Source: Phlegmacium glaucopus (lineage: Eukaryota; Basidiomycota; Agaricomycetes; Agaricales; Cortinariaceae). Taken from it: a stretch of 64,000 nt of DNA. The stretch spans positions 256,420 through 320,419 of the forward strand of contig MU130073.1 in the NCBI GenBank assembly GCA_015039465.1, written 5' to 3'. This document shows positions 10,696-20,960 of the stretch, piece by piece. Every line of letters starts with the position of its first letter. Position 1 is the first letter of the stretch. The position numbers and the translations under genes are program-made. The notes beneath the pieces were generated by a model, which was not told the origin of the DNA, made no database searches, and worked only from the letters and a program-made list of their open reading frames with translations.

Positions 10696-12710
10696 GGTAA
10701 GCTACACTGTAACGAGCTGAACGGCCAGCAAACGCATACAGTGTAGTCGTCTTAATCCATTCGGGCGAACGCCTTATAAACCTTGCATGGCAGCTACACT
10801 GTATTCGTCTGGATCGGTTCGAGCGAACGGCTGACAGCGGGTGAAACCGATCGGCACATAGGTTGCGGCTTTTGACACTAGCCGCTACGGGTGGAGGACA
10901 AGAAACAAGGAGAGTATTGACAACTGATTGTGAGGTGATACCTTGGATAAATGAGTCACAGCAATGTACGGCACTACAATGGATTCATATCATACATCAC
11001 ACGTCAAAGGGTGGTAAAAATCAGGCCATGTAGTGGGTATAGAGGTGATGATATATGATGACGGGTCCGGCATAATAGAGAGCCGACTGAGCTTGATGTC
11101 ACTATTGACCCGGCTCGGCAGTCCACAGCAGCAGCAAGGAAGCCGAGTGACCGACAACATTGTGTGCTGCACCGGTGATAGGATCCATATAACCTCTAGG
11201 TTCGTAAACTGGTTATTTTTGCGTTTTAACAACTTTGCAGTATACGCGGATACCTTGCTGGTACCAGTTTCGTTCGCATCTTCATTCGCGATTCTCGCAC
11301 ATCCTTCGCATCTCGCACAACATACTATAATCCTCGCATAACCTTCGCACATCACTTCTATGACCTTCGTGACTATCCAACGCACCCTCATTCCTCTTCA
11401 CACTTCATACTTCGACATATCTTCAACACTCTCTATCAATACTGGACTTAGCCATTTCTTTCCTTCGCAACCACACCTTTGTACAGCTTCTCTTTAATCA
11501 CGCGGTCTTTCACGGCTCGCATACACATCCCTTTCACTGGTTTGATCATGGTCTATGTTGTTTTCAACTTACTTTCTTTTAACTTTCTATATATATTATT
11601 ATTTTATCATCTCCTTCAAAACAGGAGGTCATTCAACTGACCTCCTTACTCATCACTTCTATTATTATTCTATCTCCTATTTCTTTGTTACCAAACTACT
11701 GGGCCCATGTGACTTCGCATTAGCTCAATTTTTACATTACTGTTTCGCATATCCGCACCTGGCTAGCTTGTTGCTCTTGTATTAAGTACCTGTAGCAAGT
11801 AGGAGGCAAAGTGAACAAGAGACGGCCAGAGTTTTGATCCCATAAACTTTGCAGCAACGTTTTAAGTCAATAGTCTCATCCTTTAAGCTACTTCGCGAAC
11901 CGCGTTATCATTCGCAAACTTCGCTATCCTCGCGGTCTACTCTTCTTGCGTATTTCAATACCGTGGACTTCTCTTTAAATTCTATCGAGGAAATCTACAT
12001 TAACCCCTCTGAACTACGTTACTACTTGCGGTCTGATCCCACCGCAGGTACATCACCGGGCTGAGTTGTGCTCCGGCACTTTTGCAATAACACCTGCAGG
12101 CACATTATGTATTTAATGGTAAGAGCTGTGTCATCCGTTCTACCATATGGGTGCAGAAGATCTGACAGACTTGAATACATTTTGGTAGGAATACAAATAG
12201 TCTAACATTGAGTCGTTACAATGATACAAATCAAATCGGTAAATATAAATGATAGAGAGATGCCGGTTCGGGGACATGTGGTAGCTTGAGTGCCGAACCA
12301 GGTCAATGCAGTTGCGGCATGTGAATGCGGGTCATGCCATTGCAGCATGACAAAGGTGCCACAGCTGAATGTGGGTCATGGCACTGTGGCATGGTCAAGG
12401 TGCCGCAGCTGAATGCGGGTCATGGCATTGCGGCATGGTAAAGATGCTGCATGTGAATGTGGGTCATGACAGTGCGGCATGGTAATGGTGCGGCATCTCA
12501 CTGCGGGTCATGGCCTTGCGGCTGTGAACACGTGCCGATAACAGTGCCGATCTGGGTCAACACCATTGTGGGTGGTGGAAAGGTGCCCCAAAAATCTTCT
12601 GATCCCCCTCCATGAAAATGTGGACTCAGTTGGATAGTCAGGATATCACATAGATTACACGACACTTATTTAACATCATCAGTAAGCTACAAAAAAATAA
12701 ACTACTCGCC
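10696..12710 (+). repeat. Left inverted arm of the KDZ element
   Basis: This arm pairs with 17785-18850 in reverse complement. It is interrupted by the LTR at 11176-12055. The inner part (about 12300-12530) is a tandem array of roughly 60-bp units built around GCATGTGAATGCGGGTCATG, alternating with GCGGCATGG-like words. Confidence 0.85.
11176..12055. mobile_element. Solo LTR-like insertion, 880 bp, 4-bp TSD CCGG
   Basis: The insertion starts TGATAGGATCC and ends GTACATCA. CCGG is duplicated at 11172-11175 and 12056-12059. The right KDZ arm has the uninterrupted site (ACCGGGCTGAG in reverse complement near 18370), which proves the insertion borders. A hairpin GGAGGTCA/TGACCTCC lies at about 11627. 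The element has no coding capacity. Confidence 0.85.
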
Positions 12711-14583
12711 CAACCAGTTGTCATCAAAGTTGGCAAAATGGGCAGCAGTATATGGGCCCAAGTGAGAGGAGCCCGTTAGGCCATATGCCGCTGCTCCTTC
12801 CTCACCATCCGACTCAGGGATAAAAGTTTCAGAAAAATTCTGGAACATGGTATCGTCCCCATCCTGATCATCATCCAAGGGGACAAATATATCCTCAGAT
12901 ATCATATCTTGTGCATCATCGTCATCCTCGTCTGATGGTATAAAAATCTCTCCCGATACCATGTCCGCAAGCGAGTCAACTGGACTTTCCAGGTCAAAAA
13001 ATACATCATCGGGTGGTCCTGTTGCATCATTCTCTGAGTTATTGTTGATGGATACAGTCAATGGGGGGGGAATATGTGACATGTCCTTGTCTGAATCATC
13101 AATGAAAACTGTTGTCGGTATTATACTTGAATCGGCTGGAAGGATATTGCCTGATGTGCGTGCAGCGGCAGTTGGCATTAGTAAGCAAGGAGAAAGACTA
13201 AGTTAAAATATCAAACCTGGATGAGGTGGAGGCTGGACATAATCAGCGGGAGGGGGAGATAACCACATCCTGTCTGCCGCTTTGCCCGCTAGGATCGGAG
13301 CATGACTGGTAGGATTTTCATAACCACCGGCATGGAGCGGAAAAGAACAAAATGAGAGGGGGATCTCAGACGGTTCCAGTTCTCGGTCGACTCAAATGTC
13401 TGCACTGAGGGGCTCATATTGTGGTGGATTCAAAAGTTCTTTGTCTAACTGCTGGTGTACTTTCTTGTTTGGGCCAGCCGAATCGGAAGGCAAATCGCAA
13501 TCTATGAGGCTCTCGTCGTATCCCAAATGTGGAAGGACAAAACCTCGGTCTGCAGCCCAAACCATGTCAATTAGATCCTTCTCATTTAAATCTACGCCCC
13601 AGGTCCACTTTCTTGAGGGATCAACGTGGGTTGGGCATGGTGCTACTGAGGATGCCGCACCCGGCTCAGGTCCATTGACATCTTTTACAACGGCCACCTC
13701 AAAGAACAGATTGAAGCCTGATGCCCGCCGGACCGAGAGGGCGCGTTCAGCCTGGTGTGTTGTTTCCATTGAATCCACCAGGTTCTGAAGGCCGTGCAAA
13801 TCATCCATTAACCCCAGTGAAGCTGCCCGATACAAACGGCATTGTGGGCAATGACCTCCTTTTTCATCATCCCAAATCTTGTGATGCCAGCAATAATGCA
13901 GCTTATTCAGACGATGTGATCCATCCGGACTGAGTGGAGTGGACGGCTTTTGGCCTGGAGCCGGACGAGAGTCTACCGGACGAGTGGCAGGCTGCGGGGC
14001 CGCAGCATGTTCTGCCATGGAATGTTCTGCGGGGTGATGGTCAACCCGTTCAATCTCCTGGTTGTGGAATTCCAGGCACTTTGAGACTGTTTGCATACTA
14101 AATATGCCAGACCTTTGTGTTGGAGTCTTCCCTTGATCCCACCAATCGATGAAGAAGGTCCGGATATGGCCACCTGGTACATCGACAATGCCCGATTCCA
14201 AATATTCCAATATGTTGGCATCTAACTCGAACTTCTTTGCTGCCGATGTAGTAAACTCATAATTTTGAGCTAATGATCGAATCACAACTGGGATTTGTAC
14301 CGACTGGCCCATCACCATTGCCAAACCAACAAAGGATAAACAGAAAATCTGCCACTACATAAAATCTACTGGTATGAAAGAGCTGATTGACGCTTACTAG
14401 TTCATCAAGGAAACACTCCATCAGCAAAAATTCTTTGGGAGGACCGGCTCTCGCAATTGCACGCAGTGCGGCAGAGAACCGGGCTTCACAGTAGTAGAGG
14501 ATCTCTTGGATACAAAGTGAATCTAGTCGATAGGGACTGTCTTGAAGATCATAAATGTTTAAGAGATTCACAGGGTGGGACAT
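12702..14583 (-). pseudogene. KDZ cargo gene of unknown function, three exons, one in-frame TGA
   Basis: Exons are 14583-14398, 14348-13217 and 13150-12702 (minus strand). They sum to 589 codons in one frame, with GTAAGC...CAG and GTTTGA...CAG introns. A single TGA at 13392-13394 interrupts exon 2; it reads as CGA changed by a CpG transition. The start MSHPVNLLNIYDLQ is the second methionine; an upstream one at 14661 lies in a short tandem repeat. Features are a possible Cys cluster with CWHHK then CPQC (exon 2), and a very acidic C-terminus rich in D/E with IFVPLDDD-like blocks. I do not recognise the family. Its place beside the transposase inside the arms suggests element cargo or an accessory factor. 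It may still be near-functional if the TGA is recent. Confidence 0.6.
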
Positions 14584-14670
14584 GATTGGTATTGGCAAGA
14601 TGATGAGAATCAGATTGAACAACAACATCAGATTGAACAACAACATCAGATTGAACGACACTAAAAAAAT

Positions 14671-15640
14671 TCACATGATAGGAGTTACATAATTTGGATT
14701 CAATGTTTGAAAGAGCTGATCAGCAGCAGCTGCCATGTTACGCCAGCGGGCAACCTGCCTTGCGGCATATGCATCTGCTCCGGCATTACCTGCAGCAGCC
14801 ATGTGGCACTCATTCCAAACTTTTGCCTTGTGAAGAAAATATCTCACCGACCACAGCATCTCATATCCCACTAAGCAGTACTTTTCTGTCCCCCACAAGA
14901 TCTGATCAGAATATGAGTGGATCCAAGTAGATCTGAGAAAATAGATACCTCAGTAATTTTCTGTCCCCACCAGATCTGATCAGATCTGATCAGAATCTGA
15001 GCGGATCCAAGTGGATCTGAGAAAATAGATAGCTCTGTTAAGGTTTGGTTAAGGTTTGGTTAAGGTTTGGTTAAGGTTTGGTTAGAGTTTTTGTTAAGGT
15101 TTCAGGGGTATATAGTTTCTATTCTGCTCAGATCTGCTCAGAATCTGCTCAGAATGCCCCCAAAATGTGCTCAGATCTGATCAGATCTTGTGGGGGACAG
15201 TAAAGACCTCCCACTAAGATGTGTTCTTCATTCCACCTGTTGTTTTGTGCCCTGGCTCTCAACCAATGCACACGTTGGACTAAAGCAAAGTCAGTTAATT
15301 GAACAACATGTTAAGTAGAAATGACATACACTCTCGAAGTGACTCAGCCAACTGCGGCATTCGGTCAATTGCTGTCTTCCAGATCCATGAAAGGCGGACA
15401 GACGAGGCACCGGGATGGTTGGGATCAAGAATAATAGTGCTAGCACTGACATCCGCTCTCTGAAGCACTTGAAATTGGTCCAAGGTTTCTTGATCGGCAC
15501 CTAGATGGACCATTGCAAGTCGGCACTGTCGATAAATGTGGCTATACAACGATATACAATCATTGAGTTTGGCAACTGTAGCCCAGGCCCGGTATCGCAC
15601 ACCAATACTGATTGGTAGCATGAGAACAAAGCTTAAAAGT
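14671..15640 (-). pseudogene. C-terminal fragment of a KDZ-family transposase, split by a MITE
   Basis: Minus-strand reading gives RYRAWATVAKLNDCISLY, LGADQETLDQFQVLQRADV, SASTIILDPNHPG and RLSWIWKT (15621-15295). After an intron come VHWLRARAQNNRWNEE, YEMLWSVRYFLHKAKVW, AYAARQVARWRNM and LNPNY. This order matches the C-terminal third of fungal KDZ transposases as I remember them, including the SWIW and WLRA...NRW..E blocks. A 334-bp MITE (14876-15209) sits inside the last exon, between the codons for LVG and YEM. The RNase H-like catalytic core is not present in the window, so this is a remnant. Confidence 0.7.
14876..15209. mobile_element. Mutator-type MITE, 334 bp, 9-bp TSD CCCACTAAG
   Basis: CCCACTAAG is duplicated perfectly at 14867-14875 and 15210-15218. 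The ends are CAGTACTTTTCTGTCCCCCA on the left and, reversed, AGGTCTTTACTGTCCCCCA on the right. They are followed by runs of GATCTGATCAGATC-like words. The centre carries about four copies of an 11-bp GTTAAGGTTTG tandem repeat (15040-15092). The 9-bp TSD points to MULE-type transposition. A larger relative lies at 58935-60833. Confidence 0.85.
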
Positions 15641-15649
15641 TGCCATCAT

Positions 15650-17250
15650 GAAAATAAGCGGACTTTGAATTCACTTACCTATTTTGGAAGCAGCCCTGAA
15701 TCGCGTTCCTGGTCAACAAAATCATTTGTTCAACGTTATCATCCTCATCGCTCATCATATCCTTAATGACTTCCACTATGCTATCCATTATTTACACCAT
15801 CGACATGCTCCTTAACATCTACCATCTGTTCGTTCCTTGGCTAGCGATTCAACAAAGCGATCAATCTACTATTTGCATCGGTCATCAGCTCGCATTTGAT
15901 CACATCTATGGCCCATCATTTCAAGAACGGCCCGTTTATGGACGCATCAGCTACATCTCCCATTATGTCAAAGGCTTTGTCATTGTTGTTGTGGCTATGG
16001 ACCCACAAGTCTTTGCCTCAGCTATCTATCTTGCTATACCTTGCTCCTGGATCGCACTCAGTCCCCTATCCTCACTCATCTACCTCTTATCTTATCATTC
16101 ACTGCCAAAACCATCATTCACACGGTACCTGAAGCCTTCCCACCCTCTTTATGACAATTTAGGAAGTCCAGGAGGATCACGACTAAGCAGGAATTGCAGA
16201 TGAATCAGCAGCAGAGGATTATTCTCACAGAGTGTCAAGTGTTATCAAGGCTGCGCGACATGGGATCATGGGCAAGTAGTATTTTCTCGGGAACAAGGCT
16301 GCGTCTTTCAAGTGTTGACTCAGGACCTTTCACATTTTTGACATGACCACACGCCTTTGGAGTCGATATATTTTTGCTATTGGACTATGTACACTGCCTT
16401 CTCTTCTTTTCTCTCGCACTTTGACATTTTACAGATCTTTTTATTGTTCTTTTTCTTTTCCATTGTTCTTTTCTTCTCGCAGCTGTCCTTTCTTCATTCT
16501 TCTTCTGACAGTGTGTACTTCTTTCTTTTTTTATTTGTTTTACATAGCCTCATCCTTAGGTATAAATACTGCTCTTTTGTACCAGGATAGGTAGTTCAGT
16601 TCAATTCATTCTTACCCCCCAACAATCATCATCTCAGTGGAATTCCAGTGAATTCCTTCCTCAAGTTCGCTTTTTCTGCCTTTAACTGTCAATCTATCCC
16701 CACTGTCAATTACTATAGTCTTGCTGAAGACTCCCTCTTATTCTTCCTCATCCTCTTCCTTAACCCCTCTGAGTTCGCTTTTTCAGTCCTTTACTGTCAA
16801 CCCACTGTCAACTGCTATAGTTTTACTGAAGACTCTTCCTCATTCATCCTCATCCTTCTCATCTCTATCCTCACTCCCTACCTCTGTGTGATACAAGTCT
16901 AAGGTTATACCTTCCCTAAACGAACAACAGGGAGGCTTTTGACTTAAAGACTAGTCCATTGCTCTCTGGTTGGTGTTTATATACAACAACAACAATGATT
17001 TATACCGCCGTTGTTACTCACTGCCGCTATTGTGACCCACTGCTGCTACTTCTACCAATTGCCGCTACTTCTACCAATTGCTGCTACTTCTACTAATTGC
17101 CGCTACTCCTACTAATTGCCGCTTAGCCACGGAACCTGAATGACCAGCCATCTAATGCTATAGCAACTGGGCTGGTCAGGACCCCGCTTGACCCAGTGAG
17201 TACAGGCAGTTGTTGTAATGGTTGGTCAATCTGAGCCTCTGAACCCACAC
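15650..17250. other. KDZ interior without a firm gene; LTR-like and tandem-repeat sequence
   Basis: About 15683-15780 on the minus strand could encode an exon (MDSIVEVIKDMM...NRNA-type reading) ending at a GTAAGT donor, but nothing firm joins it. At 16240-16990 there is an LTR-like region with a TATAAATA box (about 16559). It also holds a two-copy imperfect tandem repeat of about 110 bp (16665-16870, each copy with TTCGCTTTTTC, CTGTCAA and CTGAAGACT). No TSD was found. At 17010-17125 a short GCCGCTACT/ACTAATT microsatellite-like run occurs. Confidence 0.4.
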
Positions 17251-17255
17251 AGAGT

Positions 17256-17525
17256 TTGACACATCGAGAAGTATCAATGCTACATGCAGAGATCAAGGCC
17301 CTGGCACAACAATTGGGTCTTAGCTATAAAGACGCTGCTCACCATCTCTACATGGCTGAGGTGGAACGGGTCAAGATGGCCGACTCGGCAGCACGCTCTT
17401 TTGCAGCCGTTAAACAACGAATTCACCAGGTCATCTCCCATGAGCTTGTCCCCGTCATTAAGGCAATCAATTCATGGGATTTGGACGATTTTGTTCTCAA
17501 GGATGGACAATGGGGCAAGGAATGA
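17256..17525 (+). CDS. Small hypothetical ORF inside the KDZ element
   Basis: The 89-codon ORF reads MTHREVSMLHAEIKALAQQL, then GLSYKDAAHHLYMAEVER. It continues with alpha-helical charged sequence to a TGA at 17523. It lies on the strand opposite the transposase, just inside the right inverted arm. Composition and helix pattern look like real protein, but I cannot name a family. It may be one exon of a longer gene whose other exons I could not place. Confidence 0.4.
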   Translation: MTHREVSMLHAEIKALAQQLGLSYKDAAHHLYMAEVERVKMADSAARSFAAVKQRIHQVISHELVPVIKAINSWDLDDFVLKDGQWGKE

Positions 17526-17784
17526 AGTGCGGATACATAGATCAAATGTATAATTCATATGTTCAGGATGTATTGTTTGTAATAAACCTGTTTCTTGGTG
17601 TCCGCTCGGGCATCATGGTTTACTCCGCATCCTGTGTGCCCGAACTGGCAGAAGTCAATAGACCTATAAACGGACTCAAACATATGCTCTAAAGCTGCCG
17701 AGGTCACCATGAACCCGGTTCGGCACTTATCTCATGGATAATCTGCTTGCCGAAGCAGCAGCATATGTAGGTGGCTAGGCGGGT

Positions 17785-18850
17785 CGTTTATTTTTTTGGT
17801 CCCTACTGACAATGAATGTTAAATAAGTGTGGTGTAATCTATGTCATGTACTGACTATCCAACGGAGTGCACATTTTCATGGAATCAGAAGATTTTTGCA
17901 GCACCTTTCCACCTCCCACAATGTTGTTGACCCGGATCGGCACTGTTATCGGCATGTGTTCACAGCCGCAAGGCCATGACCCGCATTGGAATGCGGCACT
18001 GTCATGACCCGCATTCACATGCAGCATCTTTACCATGCTGCAGTGCCATGACCTGCATTCAGCTGCAGCACCTTTGCCATGCCGCAATGGCATGACCCGC
18101 ATTCACATGCCGCAACCACATTGACCTGGTTCGGCACTCAAGCTACCACATGTGCCCGAACCGGCATCTCTCTATCATTTATATTTACCGATTCGATTTG
18201 TATCATTGGTAACGACTCAATGTTAGACTATTTGTATTCCTACCAAAATGGATTCAAGTCTGTCAGATCCTCTGCACCCATACGGTAGAACGGATGACAC
18301 AGCTCTTACCATTAAATACATAATGTGCCTACAGGTGTTATTGCAAAAGTGCCGGAGCACAACTCAGCCCGGTTCAGCACACAATGTTGTCAGTCACTCG
18401 GCTTCCTTGCTGCCGCTGTGGACTGCCGAGCCGGGTCAATAGTGACATCAAGCTCAGTCAGCTCTCTATTATGCCGGACCCGTCATCATATATCATCACC
18501 TCTATACCCACTACATGGCCTGATTTTTACCGCCCTTTGACGTGTGATGTATGATATGAATCCATTGTAGTGTCGTACATTGCTGTGACTCATTTATCCA
18601 AGGTATCACCTCACAGTCAGTTGTCAATACTATCCGTGTTTCTTGTCCTCCACCCGCAGCGGCTAGTGTGTCAAAAGCTGCAACCTCTGTGCCGATCGGT
18701 TTCACCCGCTGTCAGCCATTCGCTCAAACCGATCCAAACGAATACAGTGTAGCTGCCACGCAAGGCATACAAGGTGTTCGCCCGAATGGAGTAAGACGAC
18801 TACACTGTATGCGTTCGCTGGCCGTTCAGCTTGTTACAGTGTAGCTTACC
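17785..18850 (-). repeat. Right inverted arm of the KDZ element
   Basis: This arm is the reverse complement of 10696-12710 without the LTR insertion. It holds the same tandem region (about 17950-18125), with fewer units than the left arm, so the two arms have drifted in copy number. Differences elsewhere are scattered transitions. Confidence 0.85.
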
Positions 18851-18891
18851 TATGTGGACAGTAGCCGTAATATACGGCCATATGCCCATAG

Positions 18892-19303
18892 TGTTAGGGG
18901 ACACCCAACTTCAACCCAAACCTCAATCGCAGAATCATACATCCTGCCTTTCCGACGACCTCCGACCTTCCATCCAACTCCACTTCCATCACTGGTCTAC
19001 TCCAGAACTCCATAACTCCAATCCGACTCCAATCCTCTGGTTCGCTCCATCTTTTATTTTTATTTTTCACATCACACCACTTCTTAATTAATTAATTAAT
19101 TATTATCATATCATCCCTTTATTTATTTTATATCTCCGTTATGTCCATATTAGTACTTAAATACCCCTTAGCCTAGCAGGGATCCCATCCTTTCCTCTTT
19201 GGATCCCCTGCTAGGTGAGTCACTTGTAGATATCCCTTTGAAATATTATTAACTTTGGATCCCCTGCTAGCTTGACTAAGTCAGCGTTGCAGTTGCCCTA
19301 ACA
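18892..19303 (+). mobile_element. Solo LTR, 412 bp family, TSD CATAG
   Basis: It starts TGTTAGGGGACAC and ends GCCCTAACA. CATAG is duplicated at 18887-18891 and 19304-19308. It is the same length as the copy at 9348-9759, yet each has its own TSD. They are therefore two independent insertions reduced to solo LTRs, not the two ends of one element. Confidence 0.9.
19215..19270 (+). other. Putative LTR leader intron (56 nt), second copy of the 412-bp family
   Basis: GTGAGT follows directly after CTTTGGATCCCCTGCTAG. A TATTAAC branch-like word follows, and the segment closes with AG of the repeated block. Compared with 9670-9726 the donor differs (GTGAGT against GTAAGT), but both are consensus donors, consistent with selection for splicing. 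Confidence 0.45.
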
Positions 19304-19329
19304 CATAGCTATGGCAGTGGCGTGCAGCC

Positions 19330-20960
19330 CTACAGGAAATATGTTATTGATGGTGAAGTAGCTGAAAAGTTACCCCAGGCAATCACTTTGCTGGACATGA
19401 TTTTATCTTTGGACAAGGGATTAGTGTCCTTCTCTCTGTCTCCTTGATGAAAAGAGGACAAACATCTGAAACATTGTCTGTTCATCCTTTGGTACACTGC
19501 TGGAGTCGTGAGCAAATGGCAAAATATGAGCAGCAAAGGGTATGTGAGATGGGAGGCATAATCTTGTCCTGTGCAATTCCTTGGAGATTTACAAGTCAGG
19601 ATTATGCATTGCGACAGATGATTTTTCCACATATCAAGGCAAATGAGTTGTATGGAAAACAGATAGGACTTGTTCAATGTTATGATGATAAATGGACCAA
19701 TTTTGTGCTGGTAATGAAGGAGACTGGAGACTGGAACAGTGCAGGGCAATTGTTGGTTCAAATCATGGAGATGAGGAAGAAGGTGCTTGGTGTACAACAT
19801 CCAGAAACCCTCATAACCATGGGAAATCTAGCAAAGATATACAATGATCAGGGAAGGTGGAATGAGGCAGAGCAGCTAGGTGTTGAAGTCTTGTACATGA
19901 GGAAGAAAGTGCTTGGTATAGAACATCCAAGCACCCTTATAGCCATGGGAAATCTAGCAACCACATACCATAAACAAGGAAGACAGAATGAGGCAGAGCA
20001 GATGGATGTTCAAGTTGTGGACATGAGCAAGAAAGTACTTGGTGCAGAACATCCAGACACCCTCATAAGCATTGGAAATCTAGTAAGCACATACTTCAAT
20101 CAAGGAAGATGGAATGAGGCAGAACAGCTGGAGGTTCAAGTCATGAAAATGGAGAAGAAAGTGCTTGGCATAGAACATCCAAGCACCCTCATAAGCATGG
20201 GAAGACTAGCAAGGATATACAATAAACAAGGAAGATGGAAGGAGGCAGAGCAACTGGAGCTTCATGCCATGGACTTGAAGAAGAAGGTGCTTGGTGCAGA
20301 ACATCCAGACACCTCATAATCATGGGAAATCTAGCAAACACATACTATGAACAAGGAAGGTGGAATGAAGCAGAGCAGCTGGAGGTTAAAGTCATGGACA
20401 TGAGGAAGAAGGTGCTTGGTATAGAACATCCAGACACCCTCATGAGCATAGGAAATCTAGCATGCACATACTGTGATCAAGGAAGATGGAATGAGGCAGA
20501 GCAGCTGGAGGTTCAAGCCATGGACATATTGAGGAAGGTGCTTGGGGCAGAACATCCAAACACTCTCAAAAGCATGGGAAATTTAGCAAAAACATATTGT
20601 AAACAAGGAAGGTTGAATGAGGCTGAGCAGCTGGAGGGTGAAGTCCTAAACATATTGAAGAAGGTGCTTGGTCCAGAACATCCAGACACCCTCATAAGCA
20701 TGGGAAATATAGCAAGCACATACTATGACCAAGGAAGATGGAATGAGGCAGAGCAACTGGAGGTTCAAGTCATGGACATGAGGAGGAAAGGGCTTGGAGC
20801 GGAACATCCAGACACCCTCATCAGCATGTCAAATCTAGCAGTCATATACTGTGAACAGGGAAGATGGAATGAGGCAGAGCAGCTGGAGGTTCAAGTCATG
20901 GACATGAGGAAGAAAGTGCAGAACATCCAAGCAAGGACATACCATAATGAGGCAGAGTAA
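19330..20960 (+). pseudogene. Truncated NB-ARC/TPR paralogue
   Basis: From AGGAAATATG (19334) the sequence follows the first NB-ARC gene from its position ~4236. The P-loop part and everything upstream are missing. Near 19400 about 45 bp are deleted relative to copy one. The region around MMKRGQTSETLSVHPLVHCW is well kept and leads into TPR units from 19732. A 1-bp deletion near 20314 shifts the frame, and the array then continues open. About nine units are present. The last is shortened and the frame ends at NEAE then TAA (20957-20959), the same unit position where copy one stops with TAG. It is probably non-functional, since no start or nucleotide-binding core remains. Confidence 0.85.

Larger units (their letters stand above)
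10696..18850 (-). mobile_element. KDZ-type DNA transposon with ~1.1 kb inverted arms, internally deleted and invaded
   Basis: Both ends read inward as GGTAAGCTACACTGTAAC, then GAGCTGAACGGCC on the left and AAGCTGAACGGCC on the right. Inverted similarity continues for about 1.1 kb once the 11176-12055 insertion is removed. The interior has, on the minus strand, the C-terminal part of a transposase of the Kyakuja-Dileera-Zisupton kind and a three-exon gene of unknown function. The N-terminal and catalytic parts of the transposase are not found, so the copy is probably immobile. I did not find a clean 8-bp TSD. The family call rests on remembered C-terminal motifs. Confidence 0.7.

Noticed and set aside
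16343..16902. Plus-strand hydrophobic ORFs
   Set aside because: They are T/C-rich low-complexity sequence in an LTR-like, tandemly repeated region.
9348..19303. The two 412-bp LTRs as the two ends of one 10-kb retrotransposon
   Set aside because: Each has its own perfect TSD (AAACC and CATAG), and the sequence between is an unrelated DNA transposon.
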